Shown here: piece by piece, positions 55,797 to 64,000 of the stretch | Layout of the letters: every line of letters begins with the position of its first letter | Position numbering within the stretch: position 1 is the stretch's first letter | NCBI RefSeq assembly: GCF_002920915.1 | Contig: NZ_PQVF01000003.1 | Location: forward strand, 186,001-250,000 | Reading direction: 5' to 3' | Source: Solitalea longa | GTDB lineage: Bacteria > Bacteroidota > Bacteroidia > Sphingobacteriales > Sphingobacteriaceae | DNA length: 64,000 nt | The notes under the pieces: model-generated | The model's input: the letters and a program-made list of their open reading frames with translations, nothing else | The model's database searches: none | Told to the model about the DNA's origin: nothing | Made by a program: the position numbers and the translations under genes

Positions 55797-57152
55797 ATGA
55801 TGCATTTTACAACCGATCAACAGACCCTGAATGACCTAAACATTTTTGGGAAGCCGGGATCTGAATCTATCTTCAGTTTGTTTGATAAAACGCAAACCAG
55901 AGGTGGATCAGCCTGTATGCAAGAGATGTTTCGCTACCCGATGGCTGATGTGGATAAGATTAATCATCGGGTTGCTGTATTGCAATATTATACTGATTCC
56001 GGACTTATGTTTCCTTTTAAAACCGAGCTTTTTGATGTCATTGAACAGTATTTGGAAAATACGGATGAGCGGTCAAAGTTGCAGCCAAAAGTATCTTCGG
56101 TTGCAGATAAACTGAAAGGATTGATTGCTGAAGATCCACATCTGAAAAATATTAATGCTGGTGTTAAGGCTATTCAGGAGCTTTTGGGAGCGCTGGAAAT
56201 CTTTTTAGGAAATAAAAGTTCCAGGCAGGTTGATGTGGAGGTCGACCCCATGAGGAAATTACTTTTGGATGCTGATTTTGAGGGATTATTAAAAGAAAAG
56301 AAAGGTAAGGGTTTGCCTTACGAAACGCTTGCAGCTTATGATGTGTTGTTGCGCTTTCGTAAACAAAGTAGTATAAGGACTTGCCTCCATGCTATTTATC
56401 AATTAGATGCTTATTTATCCATTGCAAAATTGGCGAAAGAGCGTGGCCTATGCTATCCCGTAGCCTTGCCAGCCGATCAGCAAGAGGTGGTATTAGAAGG
56501 AGTCTACCATCCCCATGTGAAAGGTGCTATTGCCAATTCTCTGAAGATTGATCCACAAGGAAATATCATCTTCTTAACAGGCGCTAATATGGCGGGGAAG
56601 TCTACCTTGATGAAATCATTAGGTATCGCTATGTATCTCGCGCATATGGGCTTTCCTATAGCCGCTCAAAAGATGTCATTTTCTGTCAGAGATGGGATCT
56701 ATACCAGTATCAATTTGCCAGACAACTTAAATAAGGGGATCAGTCATTTCTATGCTGAGGTATTACGGATCAAAAAAATATCCCAGGAGTTGGGCCAGAA
56801 CAAAAGCTTGTTCATTATCATTGATGAGCTGTTCCGTGGAACGAATGTAAAAGATGCTTATGAGGCTACAGTGGCCATCACAGCCGCTTTTGCTGGCAAA
56901 AGGAACTGCATGTTTGTGGTATCTACCCATATTATGGAAGCCGGAGAAACCTTGAAAGCAAAATGCAGCAATATCAAATTTGTATATCTTCCAACTAAAA
57001 TGGAGGGGAGCCGACCTGTTTACACTTACAGACTAGAATCTGGTATTACAGAAGATCGGCATGGAATGATCATCGTGAACAATGAAGGGATCGTGGAACT
57101 ATTGAACAAGAATAAACCCCAAACGCTAAATTATGAGTTTTTTAACCGATAA
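55797..57152 (+). CDS. MutS-like ATPase lacking mismatch-recognition domains, copy 1
   Basis: A 451-residue protein with only the core/lever helices and the MutS ABC-type ATPase. Walker A TGANMAGKST (Lys268), the segment YTSINLPDNLNKGISHFYAE, Walker B LFIIIDELFRGTNVKDAYEA and the STHIMEAGETL switch. The mismatch-binding and connector domains of MutS (normally over 800 residues) are absent, and there is no Smr nuclease domain as in MutS2. It overlaps the next gene by 20 nt. Co-transcription with the GldA/GldFG exporter is likely. The function of such short MutS homologs is not established. Confidence 0.85.
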   Translation: MMHFTTDQQTLNDLNIFGKPGSESIFSLFDKTQTRGGSACMQEMFRYPMADVDKINHRVAVLQYYTDSGLMFPFKTELFDVIEQYLENTDERSKLQPKVSSVADKLKGLIAEDPHLKNINAGVKAIQELLGALEIFLGNKSSRQVDVEVDPMRKLLLDADFEGLLKEKKGKGLPYETLAAYDVLLRFRKQSSIRTCLHAIYQLDAYLSIAKLAKERGLCYPVALPADQQEVVLEGVYHPHVKGAIANSLKIDPQGNIIFLTGANMAGKSTLMKSLGIAMYLAHMGFPIAAQKMSFSVRDGIYTSINLPDNLNKGISHFYAEVLRIKKISQELGQNKSLFIIIDELFRGTNVKDAYEATVAITAAFAGKRNCMFVVSTHIMEAGETLKAKCSNIKFVYLPTKMEGSRPVYTYRLESGITEDRHGMIIVNNEGIVELLNKNKPQTLNYEFFNR

Positions 57153-58461
57153 ACAGAGTTTAGAAGATCTGAATCTGTTGGGGAAATATAAATCCAATTC
57201 GATTTATAGCCTGTTCAATAAAACCAAAACATCAGGGGGAGAGAAGCTATTAGAGGCTTTATTCCAAACACCACTGTCAGATGCTGATCAAATCAATGAC
57301 CGTAGTTCTGTTTTTAACTATTTCCATCAGCAGCACTTGGTTTTTCCTTTTCAACGTGAAAATGTAGAGGCAGCTGAAAGTTATTTGAATGAAGGTGAGG
57401 AAGGTAATTTTATTTTATCAGTAATAGGTATCCTGCAGAAAAAGGTAGGAAATATGGTGCTCCAATCAGCAGAATATGGTGTTTTGCTTAAAGGTTTACA
57501 GTCTATGGTCGACTTGCTGCAAGATGCTGCAACTTTCTTCGGACAACTTAAGCAGAGTGGGGACCATCCTTTTCAAGATAAACTGGACAAAACGAAGTTG
57601 ATTTTTAAAGATCAGCGTATTATCAACTTATTAACGGAAAAAAGAATTGAAGAACTTTCTGTTTTAAAGATTGCACGATACAATTACCTGTTACGTAGCG
57701 CTTTGTGTAAAGAGATGAGACTGCTTTTTGAAGTGCTGTACGAGCTGGATATGTACATTGCAGTGTCTGACGTTGCACGATCCCGAGGGATGGGCTATGC
57801 AAAGGCGTTACCTGCTACTAAATGTCTGTTAAAAGCAAGTGGATTAAAGCACCCTGTACTTGAAAAAGCTATTGCCAATTCAATTTCACTGAATCAGCAA
57901 GAGAATGTGCTCTTTTTAACAGGAGCAAATATGGCGGGTAAATCAACCTGGATGAAAACGATAGGTGCCAGTATATACCTTGCACATTTAGGGATGCCAC
58001 TTGCTGCAGATAGTTTTGAGTTTTCGGTGATGGAGGGTATTTACTCTTCTATTAATGTGCCCGATAACCTGAATATGGGGTATAGCCACTTCTATGCCGA
58101 GGTTTTGAGGGTAAAGGAAGTAGCGCAAAAGGTGAGCGAGCGCAAGAATTTATTGGTGCTTTTTGATGAGTTATTTAAAGGTACCAATGTAAAGGATGCT
58201 TATGATGCAACTTTGGCTGTTTCAGAAGCTTTTGCAGCTTATACGAATTGCTTGTTTGTGATTTCTACGCATATTATTGAAGTGGGGGAAGCATTGAAGG
58301 AACGTTGTGAAAATATCCAATTTAAGTATCAACCAACGGTGATGGATGGATTGGTTCCAAGGTATACTTATCAATTGAAAGATGGAATCACTAATGACAG
58401 GCAGGGAATGATGATTATAGAGAATGAGCGGATTTTAGAGATTATTGATGGATCGAAATGA
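57133..58461 (+). CDS. MutS-like ATPase lacking mismatch-recognition domains, copy 2
   Basis: A 442-residue paralog of the preceding gene, sharing its whole architecture (N-terminus FLTDKQSLEDLNLLGKYKSN against FTTDQQTLNDLNIFGKPGSE). Walker A TGANMAGKST (Lys270), YSSINVPDNLNMGYSHFYAE, Walker B LLVLFDELFKGTNVKDAYDA. The 20-nt overlap suggests translational coupling and possibly a heterodimer in which each subunit supplies one nucleotide site. The last gene of the operon; a family 1 repeat follows about 80 nt later. Confidence 0.85.
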   Translation: MSFLTDKQSLEDLNLLGKYKSNSIYSLFNKTKTSGGEKLLEALFQTPLSDADQINDRSSVFNYFHQQHLVFPFQRENVEAAESYLNEGEEGNFILSVIGILQKKVGNMVLQSAEYGVLLKGLQSMVDLLQDAATFFGQLKQSGDHPFQDKLDKTKLIFKDQRIINLLTEKRIEELSVLKIARYNYLLRSALCKEMRLLFEVLYELDMYIAVSDVARSRGMGYAKALPATKCLLKASGLKHPVLEKAIANSISLNQQENVLFLTGANMAGKSTWMKTIGASIYLAHLGMPLAADSFEFSVMEGIYSSINVPDNLNMGYSHFYAEVLRVKEVAQKVSERKNLLVLFDELFKGTNVKDAYDATLAVSEAFAAYTNCLFVISTHIIEVGEALKERCENIQFKYQPTVMDGLVPRYTYQLKDGITNDRQGMMIIENERILEIIDGSK

Positions 58462-58541
58462 TCCTGGATCAAAAATACTAACCATTAAAATCGATTTCAA
58501 AGTATATGCACTTAAGAAAGTGGAGGATCCTCAATTGGGGT

Positions 58542-58600
58542 TAATCAATTTTGGTGTATGCAAAATGCCTGTCATTTTTTAATGATGGGCATTTGCCATT
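58542..58600 (+). repeat. Dispersed structured repeat, family 1, copy 4
   Basis: Truncated at the 5' side, beginning TAATCAATTTTGG. The stem-loop at 58560-58596 has right arm ATGATGGGCATTTGC; the extra A pairs with the T that is bulged in copies 1 and 3, so pairing is kept or improved. Confidence 0.75.
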
Positions 58601-58723
58601 GATAATTCATGAAACCCCAGATGTCGTAATCCGCCGCTTTGTTGTCCAATTTGCACCTTTTTATAAAGTTTAATAGACGTATTTTTAAGGTATCATTTGA
58701 TAACCACCTGTAAAAAATCAACC

Positions 58724-59236
58724 ATGGAAACTTTAACAGTAAAGGACAGCAGAATGTATGCGCTCATCACCTTACATGATATGCATACAAAGTTTTATCA
58801 CAGTGTTCTTGTGGATATTTCTGAAGAGGATGCTCAAAATCGATTGGGCACCAAGGCCAATCATGTTGCCTGGTTAGCCGGAAGTTTGGTGAATGAACGA
58901 TATGAATTGGCTAAGTTATTTGATCCTGCTTCAGTTGAGAAGATAAGGAAAACAGCTTCTTATGAACTGTTTAAGGATCACAAGGGTATTCAAGAAAATA
59001 CTGCATATCCAGCATTAGCCGACTATAAAAATGATTGGGATGCGATAAGCCCTGTTTTAAAATCGTTGCTTGAGAATATAAGCACTGAGAAGCTTGACAG
59101 CCTGTTTGAAATGCCCGAAATGAGTATGCCTTATTATGACCTGATCACGTTCATGACCCATCGAGAATCGTATTGTATTGGTCAAATTGCTTTATGGCGC
59201 CGACTTTTAGGGTACGAAGCGATGAAGTATATGTAA
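58724..59236 (+). CDS. DinB-like four-helix protein
   Basis: A 170-residue cytoplasmic protein from ATG 58724; a TTG nine codons upstream is less likely. Four-helix DinB/YfiT-type pattern: MYALITLHDMHTKFYHSVL, NHVAWLAGSLVNERYEL (His of helix 2), and THRESYCIGQIALWRRLLGY at the last helix, giving candidate metal-binding histidines. DinB-fold proteins include thiol transferases and damage-inducible proteins of unknown role; the substrate cannot be assigned. A terminator follows 45 nt downstream, so it is probably a single-gene unit. Confidence 0.75.
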   Translation: METLTVKDSRMYALITLHDMHTKFYHSVLVDISEEDAQNRLGTKANHVAWLAGSLVNERYELAKLFDPASVEKIRKTASYELFKDHKGIQENTAYPALADYKNDWDAISPVLKSLLENISTEKLDSLFEMPEMSMPYYDLITFMTHRESYCIGQIALWRRLLGYEAMKYM

Positions 59237-59280
59237 ATAGTGCTGCTTTTAGCAGTTCAATATTGTTATAAAAAGAAAAG

Positions 59281-59309
59281 GAGCCTAAGCAATTGTTTAG
59301 GCTCTTTTT
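59281..59309 (+). terminator. Intrinsic terminator after the DinB-like gene
   Basis: Stem GAGCCTAA/TTAGGCTC (8 bp) with an 8-nt loop, followed by TTTTT. Confidence 0.85.
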
Positions 59310-59614
59310 ATTGAAATCAATGGAGTTTGTAAAGGTTGTTAATTATTTGGTAATCAATTCGATTTGATAGGTTTGGTGAAAAATCGGTACATCCTTTGGT
59401 ATTTAAAATCCGCGTTCAGGCTTTTTCGGTAATAGATAGAAAGCTAAAAGCAAAAACAGCATAATTTAAAACTTTTAACAAATTGCCCCGAATAGTATAG
59501 GCTACAGTTACTGTGCATTTCTTTGGAGCCGGCTGCTTCTCAATTGCAATAAAGAACTTTTAGTCGAACCAGGTATTAATAGAACATGAAAACTAATTAA
59601 TTTATCTATATAAA
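59310..59614. other. 305-nt gap without recognisable features
   Basis: AT-rich sequence between the terminator and the MazG-like gene. I see no coding frame, repeat or RNA signal in it beyond the presumed promoter of the next gene. Confidence 0.5.
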
Positions 59615-59866
59615 ATGGAGACCATAACAATTGAAGTACCTAAAGAAATTGCTACAGTGCTAAATAATGTACTTAATCACTATAAATGGGCAAAACAAAA
59701 GCATCCTCAATTTCCTAATGATATAATTCATCAAGCCGCCTTGGTGTCCGAGGAAGCAGGGGAGTTGCTCAGGGAAGCCAATAATAAAAATAAGTCACTA
59801 TCGCGCCACGAATGCTATCAAACTGTAGCCGTAGCCATCAGAATGTTAACGCACTTGGAGGTATAA
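59615..59866 (+). CDS. Small MazG-like protein
   Basis: An 83-residue protein, predicted helical. The segment HQAALVSEEAGELLREANN carries the EExxE metal-binding pattern of the MazG/all-alpha nucleotide pyrophosphohydrolase group, and the last helix ECYQTVAVAIRMLTHL fits the packing helix of similar small phage-type proteins. The second acidic motif (ExxD) of full enzymes is not evident, so activity is uncertain. It stands alone and ends facing the minus-strand gene at 59930. Confidence 0.55.
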   Translation: METITIEVPKEIATVLNNVLNHYKWAKQKHPQFPNDIIHQAALVSEEAGELLREANNKNKSLSRHECYQTVAVAIRMLTHLEV

Positions 59867-59929
59867 TAAAAGTATAAATCAAATAACCCCTAATATTAAA
59901 AGAGAAATGACCAACTCCTATCAGAACGA

Positions 59930-60145
59930 TTATCTCCTTTTAAGCCTGTCGATCTTTTCGCCTATAAGTTGAACGTTTTCAGCCGTTAATTCTTCCTTCG
60001 CGTTTTCTTCCAGCATCCAACCTCCATTTTCCCAGCGGATAAATCCTATTAATTGATTGTCGCGTGTAATACGGTAAAGGTTCATTTGAGTCGACTTGGC
60101 TTTGTAAATTTTATTCCCTGTAAAAGGAATCTGGTATTCATCCAT
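59930..60145 (-). CDS. 71-residue hypothetical protein
   Basis: Small soluble protein (MDEYQIPFTGNKIYKAKSTQ) with a beta-strand-rich first half including IGFIRWENGGWMLEE and a helical basic end (LIGEKIDRLKRR). I recognise no family. Coding is supported by balanced composition and by a TAnnTTTG box five bases upstream of the start, which would give a nearly leaderless transcript. It lies between unrelated genes on the opposite strand. Confidence 0.55.
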   Translation of the reverse strand: MDEYQIPFTGNKIYKAKSTQMNLYRITRDNQLIGFIRWENGGWMLEENAKEELTAENVQLIGEKIDRLKRR

Positions 60146-60150
60146 GCCGG

Positions 60151-60158
60151 CAAAACTA
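60151..60158 (-). promoter_or_regulatory. -7 promoter box TAGTTTTG of the 71-residue gene
   Basis: Exact TAnnTTTG match on the minus strand whose last base is 6 nt from the first base of the start codon. Transcription starting about 7 nt downstream of the box would begin at or beside the ATG. Confidence 0.4.
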
Positions 60159-60285
60159 TCATAATTAAATTGAAATTCTAACCCAGTTGAACGGCAATAT
60201 TTCTACTTAAAAAAATATTTTAAAAATGATTGGTAAAAATGAATGACACTTTACACTAATAGTTAAACACCATTAGGACGTAACT

Positions 60286-61338
60286 ATGGATCATTCGAAA
60301 TATACCGTGGAAGATCTTTTAACAGATGAAAGCTTTATCAACTACTGTGCGGGTACAGTGGAAGCTGATATTGAGTTATGGACTTCCATAGAAAAGGAAG
60401 TGCCGGAGATTGCTGATAAAATAACAGAAGCAAAAAAGTTTTATGCAATGCTTTCAGTTGCCAATAAGCCGGAAAAGCAACGGGCCCTGAACCAGCTTAA
60501 GATCCGTATTGAGTCAATGGAAGACGTGGCCGAGTCGGTAAAGGTCATCGCTCGGACAAAAATGCGAAGCTTTACCTGGTTTTCGGTAGCAGCGACCATT
60601 TTATTGTTGATCGGAATTTTTGCTATTCTTCAAACCAGGGATCGTTCGCCTTACCTGTTGTCGGTTCAGCAGGACTTCAGCAATTTTAAAACGATTGCAC
60701 AAACCAATTCAAACGAACGTAAATCTATTGTTTTGGCCGATGGAAGTACGGTTGTGCTAAATGGGTTATCAACACTGAAAATTGCCGATAACTATAACCA
60801 GGAAGACCGTGTTTTATGGCTAAATGGAGAAGCGTTTTTTGAAGTAAGCCACGATAAAAGCAAACCATTTGTAGTTATTGCCAATAAAACCACTACCACT
60901 GCTCTTGGAACTTCGTTCAAAATAAAAAATTATGCGTCTACCCACCAATGCCTAATAATGCTTCAAACCGGTAAGGTAAAAGTGGAATCATATGCTAAAG
61001 CCGATAAGGTGCAACGCACTCAACTGCAACCAGGCGAGCAGGTGTCTTTTGACAAGGGTTTCGAATTGGTTAAATCGAGGTTTGACTCCGAAAGGGTTAA
61101 CAACTGGTTACAACGCAAACTGGTATTTTCTAAAGCGAACCTGGATGAGATCAAGGCAAGGCTGAACGATATCTATCATGTTGACTTGGTGGTTGAGAAT
61201 ACACCTGAAAATAAAGTGGCGTTTACCGGTGAATTTAAAAATGAGTCACTTGAGCAGGTGTTGGATGCCATCGGTTTTTCCAATCATTTCACCTATACCA
61301 TCTCTAAGAATCAAGTCAACCTAAAATTTGAAAAATAA
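60286..61338 (+). CDS. FecR-family protein without an adjacent sigma factor
   Basis: A 350-residue single-pass membrane protein. N-terminus KYTVEDLLTDESFINYCAGT resembles the FecR at 26425 (YSIEELIIDDTFINYC). Membrane segment FSVAATILLLIGIFAILQ (about 105-122). FecR domain (VLADGSTVVLNGLSTLKI, GEAFFEVSHDKSKPF, ALGTSFKIKNY) and C-terminal DUF4974-type domain (KLVFSKANLDEIKARLNDIY). No sigma-factor gene lies upstream; the neighbour is an unrelated minus-strand gene. SusC begins 22 nt downstream, leaving no room for the antisense RNA seen in the other loci. Confidence 0.92.
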   Translation: MDHSKYTVEDLLTDESFINYCAGTVEADIELWTSIEKEVPEIADKITEAKKFYAMLSVANKPEKQRALNQLKIRIESMEDVAESVKVIARTKMRSFTWFSVAATILLLIGIFAILQTRDRSPYLLSVQQDFSNFKTIAQTNSNERKSIVLADGSTVVLNGLSTLKIADNYNQEDRVLWLNGEAFFEVSHDKSKPFVVIANKTTTTALGTSFKIKNYASTHQCLIMLQTGKVKVESYAKADKVQRTQLQPGEQVSFDKGFELVKSRFDSERVNNWLQRKLVFSKANLDEIKARLNDIYHVDLVVENTPENKVAFTGEFKNESLEQVLDAIGFSNHFTYTISKNQVNLKFEK

Positions 61339-61360
61339 AAACTAACCTAACTTATATACT

Positions 61361-64000
61361 ATGCAAAAAGCTTTACTGTATTATCGGTTCTATGGGCTTA
61401 AAAAGCGATTGTTCTTATTGGTCGTTTTTCTTTTGTCCTTACCCGGATTTGCCCAGTCAAAAGAAGCGCTGTATTCTTTTAAATTGAAAGCAATGCCGGT
61501 GCAGCAGGTATTTCAGCAGATTGAAAACGAGACCCATCTTCGTTTTTCCTACAATCCGCTGGATATCGATCTGAACAGAAAAATTGATCTGGAAGTTTCG
61601 AACGAAAAGATCGAAGATGTATTATCCATTGTTTCTGAAAAGATCTATGCCAAATGCCTTATTAAAGGTGAAATTGTAATGGTGCAAGCCGTTAAAGATA
61701 AACGGGAGCCATTTACCCTGCGAGGGCAGGTGGTTGATAATAAACAAGTTCCATTGGCAGGTGTTCCGATCTACAATTCAACTTCTAAAAAAGGTACTTC
61801 AACTGATGAATTAGGCCGGTTTAGCCTTTCAGCTGAAAATGGAGATGTGATTGTTGTGAGGTTTATTGGCTTTATTACCCAGAATATTACTGCCAATTCC
61901 GCTCAAAACAACATTACCATTGTTTTACTCGATGATGTTAAAAAACTGGATGAAACGGTAGTAACGGCTTTGGGTATTAAGCGCGAGCAGAAAGCTTTAG
62001 GTTATTCTTATTCTGAAGTGCAGGGTAATGAGCTTAAAAAAGCCCGCGAAACCAATGTGATCAATTCGCTGGCCGGACGTGTTCCTGGGCTGGTGGTGAA
62101 CAGCACCGCCGGTGGTCCTGCAGGTTCTTCAAGGGTAACGATCAGGGGTAATACCTCAATTACCGGAAACAACCAGCCATTATACGTGGTTGATGGTATG
62201 CCGATCGATAACTCCAACTATGGCCAGGTGGGCAGCGATAAATTTTCGGGTGGTGTTGATATGGGTGATGCCATTTCGGCCATTAACCCAGATGATATCG
62301 AGAAAATCAGTGTGCTCAAAGGTCCTTCAGCTTCGGCATTATACGGTAGCAGGGCCGCCAATGGGGTAATTTTAATTACCACCAAAAAAGGTAGTGCCAA
62401 CAAAGAATTGGGTGTTGAGTTTAACAGCTCTTCAACCTTTGAAAATCAATTGACAAGTTTTGACGGCTACCAATATTTATACGGACAAGGTTCTAACCAG
62501 AACATCCCTCAGGATGCCAGTCAGGCCCGTACAACTTTGTTTGCTAATTTTGGTCCAAGGCTCGATGCCGGCTTATCAGCTCCTTCTTTTGATGGTGTTG
62601 TTCGCCCATATGCCTTGGTAAAAGATAATATCAGCGGATTTTTCAGAACCGGCTCCACATTTACTAATACCATTTCCTTAACGAACTCTACTGAAAAATC
62701 ATCGTTCCGATTCTCTGCCTCTAATCTTACCAATAATGATATCGTTCCGGGAAGCGATATGAAACGTAACTCATTCACCTTTAACGGTAATTCACAGTTC
62801 GGTTCTAAGCTTAACCTCGAAGCACGTGCCTTTTACATGAATGAAAAGGTGACCAATCGTCCGGCAATGGCCGATGATCCGAGTAACATCGGAAACAGCT
62901 TTGTGGGATTGGCTAACAACGTGGATCAGGCGCAGTTTTCAACCGGATACAAAGATGAACTTGGAAATTATGTTGATTGGGGTGGCGGACAGTATCGCAT
63001 TAACCCGTACTGGGTAATTAATGAGATGGAAAACACCACGAAAAAAGACCGCATCTTAGGTGCTTTACAGGCCAATTATACTTTTACAAAATGGCTGAGC
63101 CTGCAGGGAAGAGCTTCTACCGATATTACTTTCCTTGATTACAGCAAATTCAGCCCGAAAACAACTCCCGGTGCCCTAACCGGTCGCCTTGATAAAAGAG
63201 ACCAGCGTTATTCTACCACTGAAGCCGATATGTTATTGTCGTATCAGCAACAGCTTAGCAAGGATTTTAACCTGGCAGTACGTTTAGGTGCCAGTTTGTC
63301 GCGTGTTAACAGCTTTGGTACCTCCACCGTTTATAACAACATGACGATGACTGATGTGGTAAGCGGAAACAGTTTTGCAGAAGACTTTCCGGTAGAGATT
63401 CCGTATGAGAAAAATACCAATTCGTTCTACCTTGTAGCCAGTACCGCTTATAAAAACTTCTTATACCTCGATGCAACAGTGCGAAGAGATGCTTCTTCAA
63501 CCTTGCCCGAAGAAAATAACACGTATTACTACCCATCGGTAGGCGCCAGCTTTGTATTTACTGATGCCTTTAAGCTTAATAATAATATCATCTCGTTTGG
63601 TAAAGTAAGAGCTTCGGCTGCTGAGGTAGGTAATGATACCGACCCATATCAGCTCGATTTATATTATTCATTAAATCCTATAACCGCTAACGGTAATTCG
63701 GCAGGCGGAATTTCATCGAGTGTTTTACCTAACAAGAATTTGAAACCTACACGTACTCGTTCATTTGAATTAGGAACTGAGTTGAAGTTTTTGAAAAACA
63801 GGTTAGGGGTTGATTTAACTTATTATAACTCTGAATCAAGAGATCAGATCAACAGGGTTCCGGCTCCAATTTCTTCAGGATTCACTTACCAGATCATCAA
63901 TGCAGGGGTGATTTCAAACAAAGGGGTGGAACTATTATTAACCGGTAAACCTGTTGTGTCTAAGAATTTCACTTGGGACATCGGTTTTAACTTCGCACGA
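61361..64000 (+). CDS. SusC/RagA-family TonB-linked outer membrane receptor (3' end outside window)
   Basis: Open for 880 codons to the window edge without a stop. Signal peptide MQKALLYYRFYGLKKRLFLL to PGFAQ, without the long extension of the other SusCs. STN domain (about 35-105: YSFKLKAMPVQQVFQQIENE), beta-sandwich (about 120-195), plug with LYVVDGMPIDNSN and ALYGSRAANGVILITTKKG, then barrel. The ETVVTALGIKREQKALGYSY linker marks a different SusC subgroup from the other four. The SusD partner should follow outside the window. Confidence 0.93.
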   Translation, partial: MQKALLYYRFYGLKKRLFLLVVFLLSLPGFAQSKEALYSFKLKAMPVQQVFQQIENETHLRFSYNPLDIDLNRKIDLEVSNEKIEDVLSIVSEKIYAKCLIKGEIVMVQAVKDKREPFTLRGQVVDNKQVPLAGVPIYNSTSKKGTSTDELGRFSLSAENGDVIVVRFIGFITQNITANSAQNNITIVLLDDVKKLDETVVTALGIKREQKALGYSYSEVQGNELKKARETNVINSLAGRVPGLVVNSTAGGPAGSSRVTIRGNTSITGNNQPLYVVDGMPIDNSNYGQVGSDKFSGGVDMGDAISAINPDDIEKISVLKGPSASALYGSRAANGVILITTKKGSANKELGVEFNSSSTFENQLTSFDGYQYLYGQGSNQNIPQDASQARTTLFANFGPRLDAGLSAPSFDGVVRPYALVKDNISGFFRTGSTFTNTISLTNSTEKSSFRFSASNLTNNDIVPGSDMKRNSFTFNGNSQFGSKLNLEARAFYMNEKVTNRPAMADDPSNIGNSFVGLANNVDQAQFSTGYKDELGNYVDWGGGQYRINPYWVINEMENTTKKDRILGALQANYTFTKWLSLQGRASTDITFLDYSKFSPKTTPGALTGRLDKRDQRYSTTEADMLLSYQQQLSKDFNLAVRLGASLSRVNSFGTSTVYNNMTMTDVVSGNSFAEDFPVEIPYEKNTNSFYLVASTAYKNFLYLDATVRRDASSTLPEENNTYYYPSVGASFVFTDAFKLNNNIISFGKVRASAAEVGNDTDPYQLDLYYSLNPITANGNSAGGISSSVLPNKNLKPTRTRSFELGTELKFLKNRLGVDLTYYNSESRDQINRVPAPISSGFTYQIINAGVISNKGVELLLTGKPVVSKNFTWDIGFNFAR

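Noticed and set aside
55797-58461. Calling the two ATPases MutS or MutS2
   Set aside because: Both lack the mismatch-binding and connector domains of MutS and the Smr domain of MutS2; only the lever and ATPase parts are present.

Overview
The window is a piece of a Bacteroidota chromosome, most likely a Pedobacter-like member of the Sphingobacteriaceae. The evidence is several FecI/FecR-SusC/SusD loci, a GldA/GldFG-type ABC transporter, weak Shine-Dalgarno sequences, and promoter-like boxes of the TAnnTTTG type. This placement is an inference from gene content; no marker gene such as 16S rRNA is present.

Layout: (1) 1-20038, a long plus-strand locus: SusC (5' end cut by the window edge), SusD, a strong terminator, then a thioredoxin-fold protein, four tandem paralogous S9 (prolyl oligopeptidase family) peptidases and an outer-membrane beta-barrel protein, packed almost without gaps. 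(2) 20101-23700, a GH2 glycosidase and an aldose 1-epimerase lipoprotein. (3) 23701-25770, an accessory, gene-poor stretch with two kinds of dispersed intergenic repeat, a VOC-family protein, a 54-residue glycine-rich membrane protein, a coding remnant and a 36-codon ORF before a terminator. (4) 25771-35108 (plus) and 44819-35265 (minus), two convergent versions of the same five-gene cassette: ECF sigma, FecR anti-sigma, SusC, SusD, S9 peptidase. (5) 44820-45647, a repeat-rich region between divergent sigma genes. (6) 45648-52444, a third sigma/FecR/SusC/SusD cassette without a peptidase. (7) 52558-58461, a GldA-like ATPase, a GldF-GldG fusion and two tandem MutS-like ATPases. (8) 58724-60145, a DinB-like protein, a MazG-like protein and a small hypothetical. 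(9) 60286-64000, an orphan FecR and a SusC cut by the window end.

How it works together: SusC/SusD pairs form TonB-dependent importers. STN domains on the SusCs and adjacent FecI/FecR pairs indicate trans-envelope signalling. Three of the four SusC/SusD pairs sit with S9 peptidases, six in total. That suggests peptide rather than glycan uptake, as for RagAB, but the substrate is an inference.

The most interesting observation is in the three FecR-SusC gaps. Each holds an intrinsic terminator facing AWAY from SusC, a second stem-loop with a TGRAAA loop ending 17-19 nt before the SusC start, and an invariant CAAATGTA at the SusC start codon. The reverse complement of that octamer, TACATTTG, fits the Bacteroidota -7 promoter box. 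Together these predict a cis-antisense small RNA of about 125-135 nt in every gap, similar to DonS of Bacteroides fragilis. The SusC with no such gap (61361) also lacks the N-terminal extension that the others carry.
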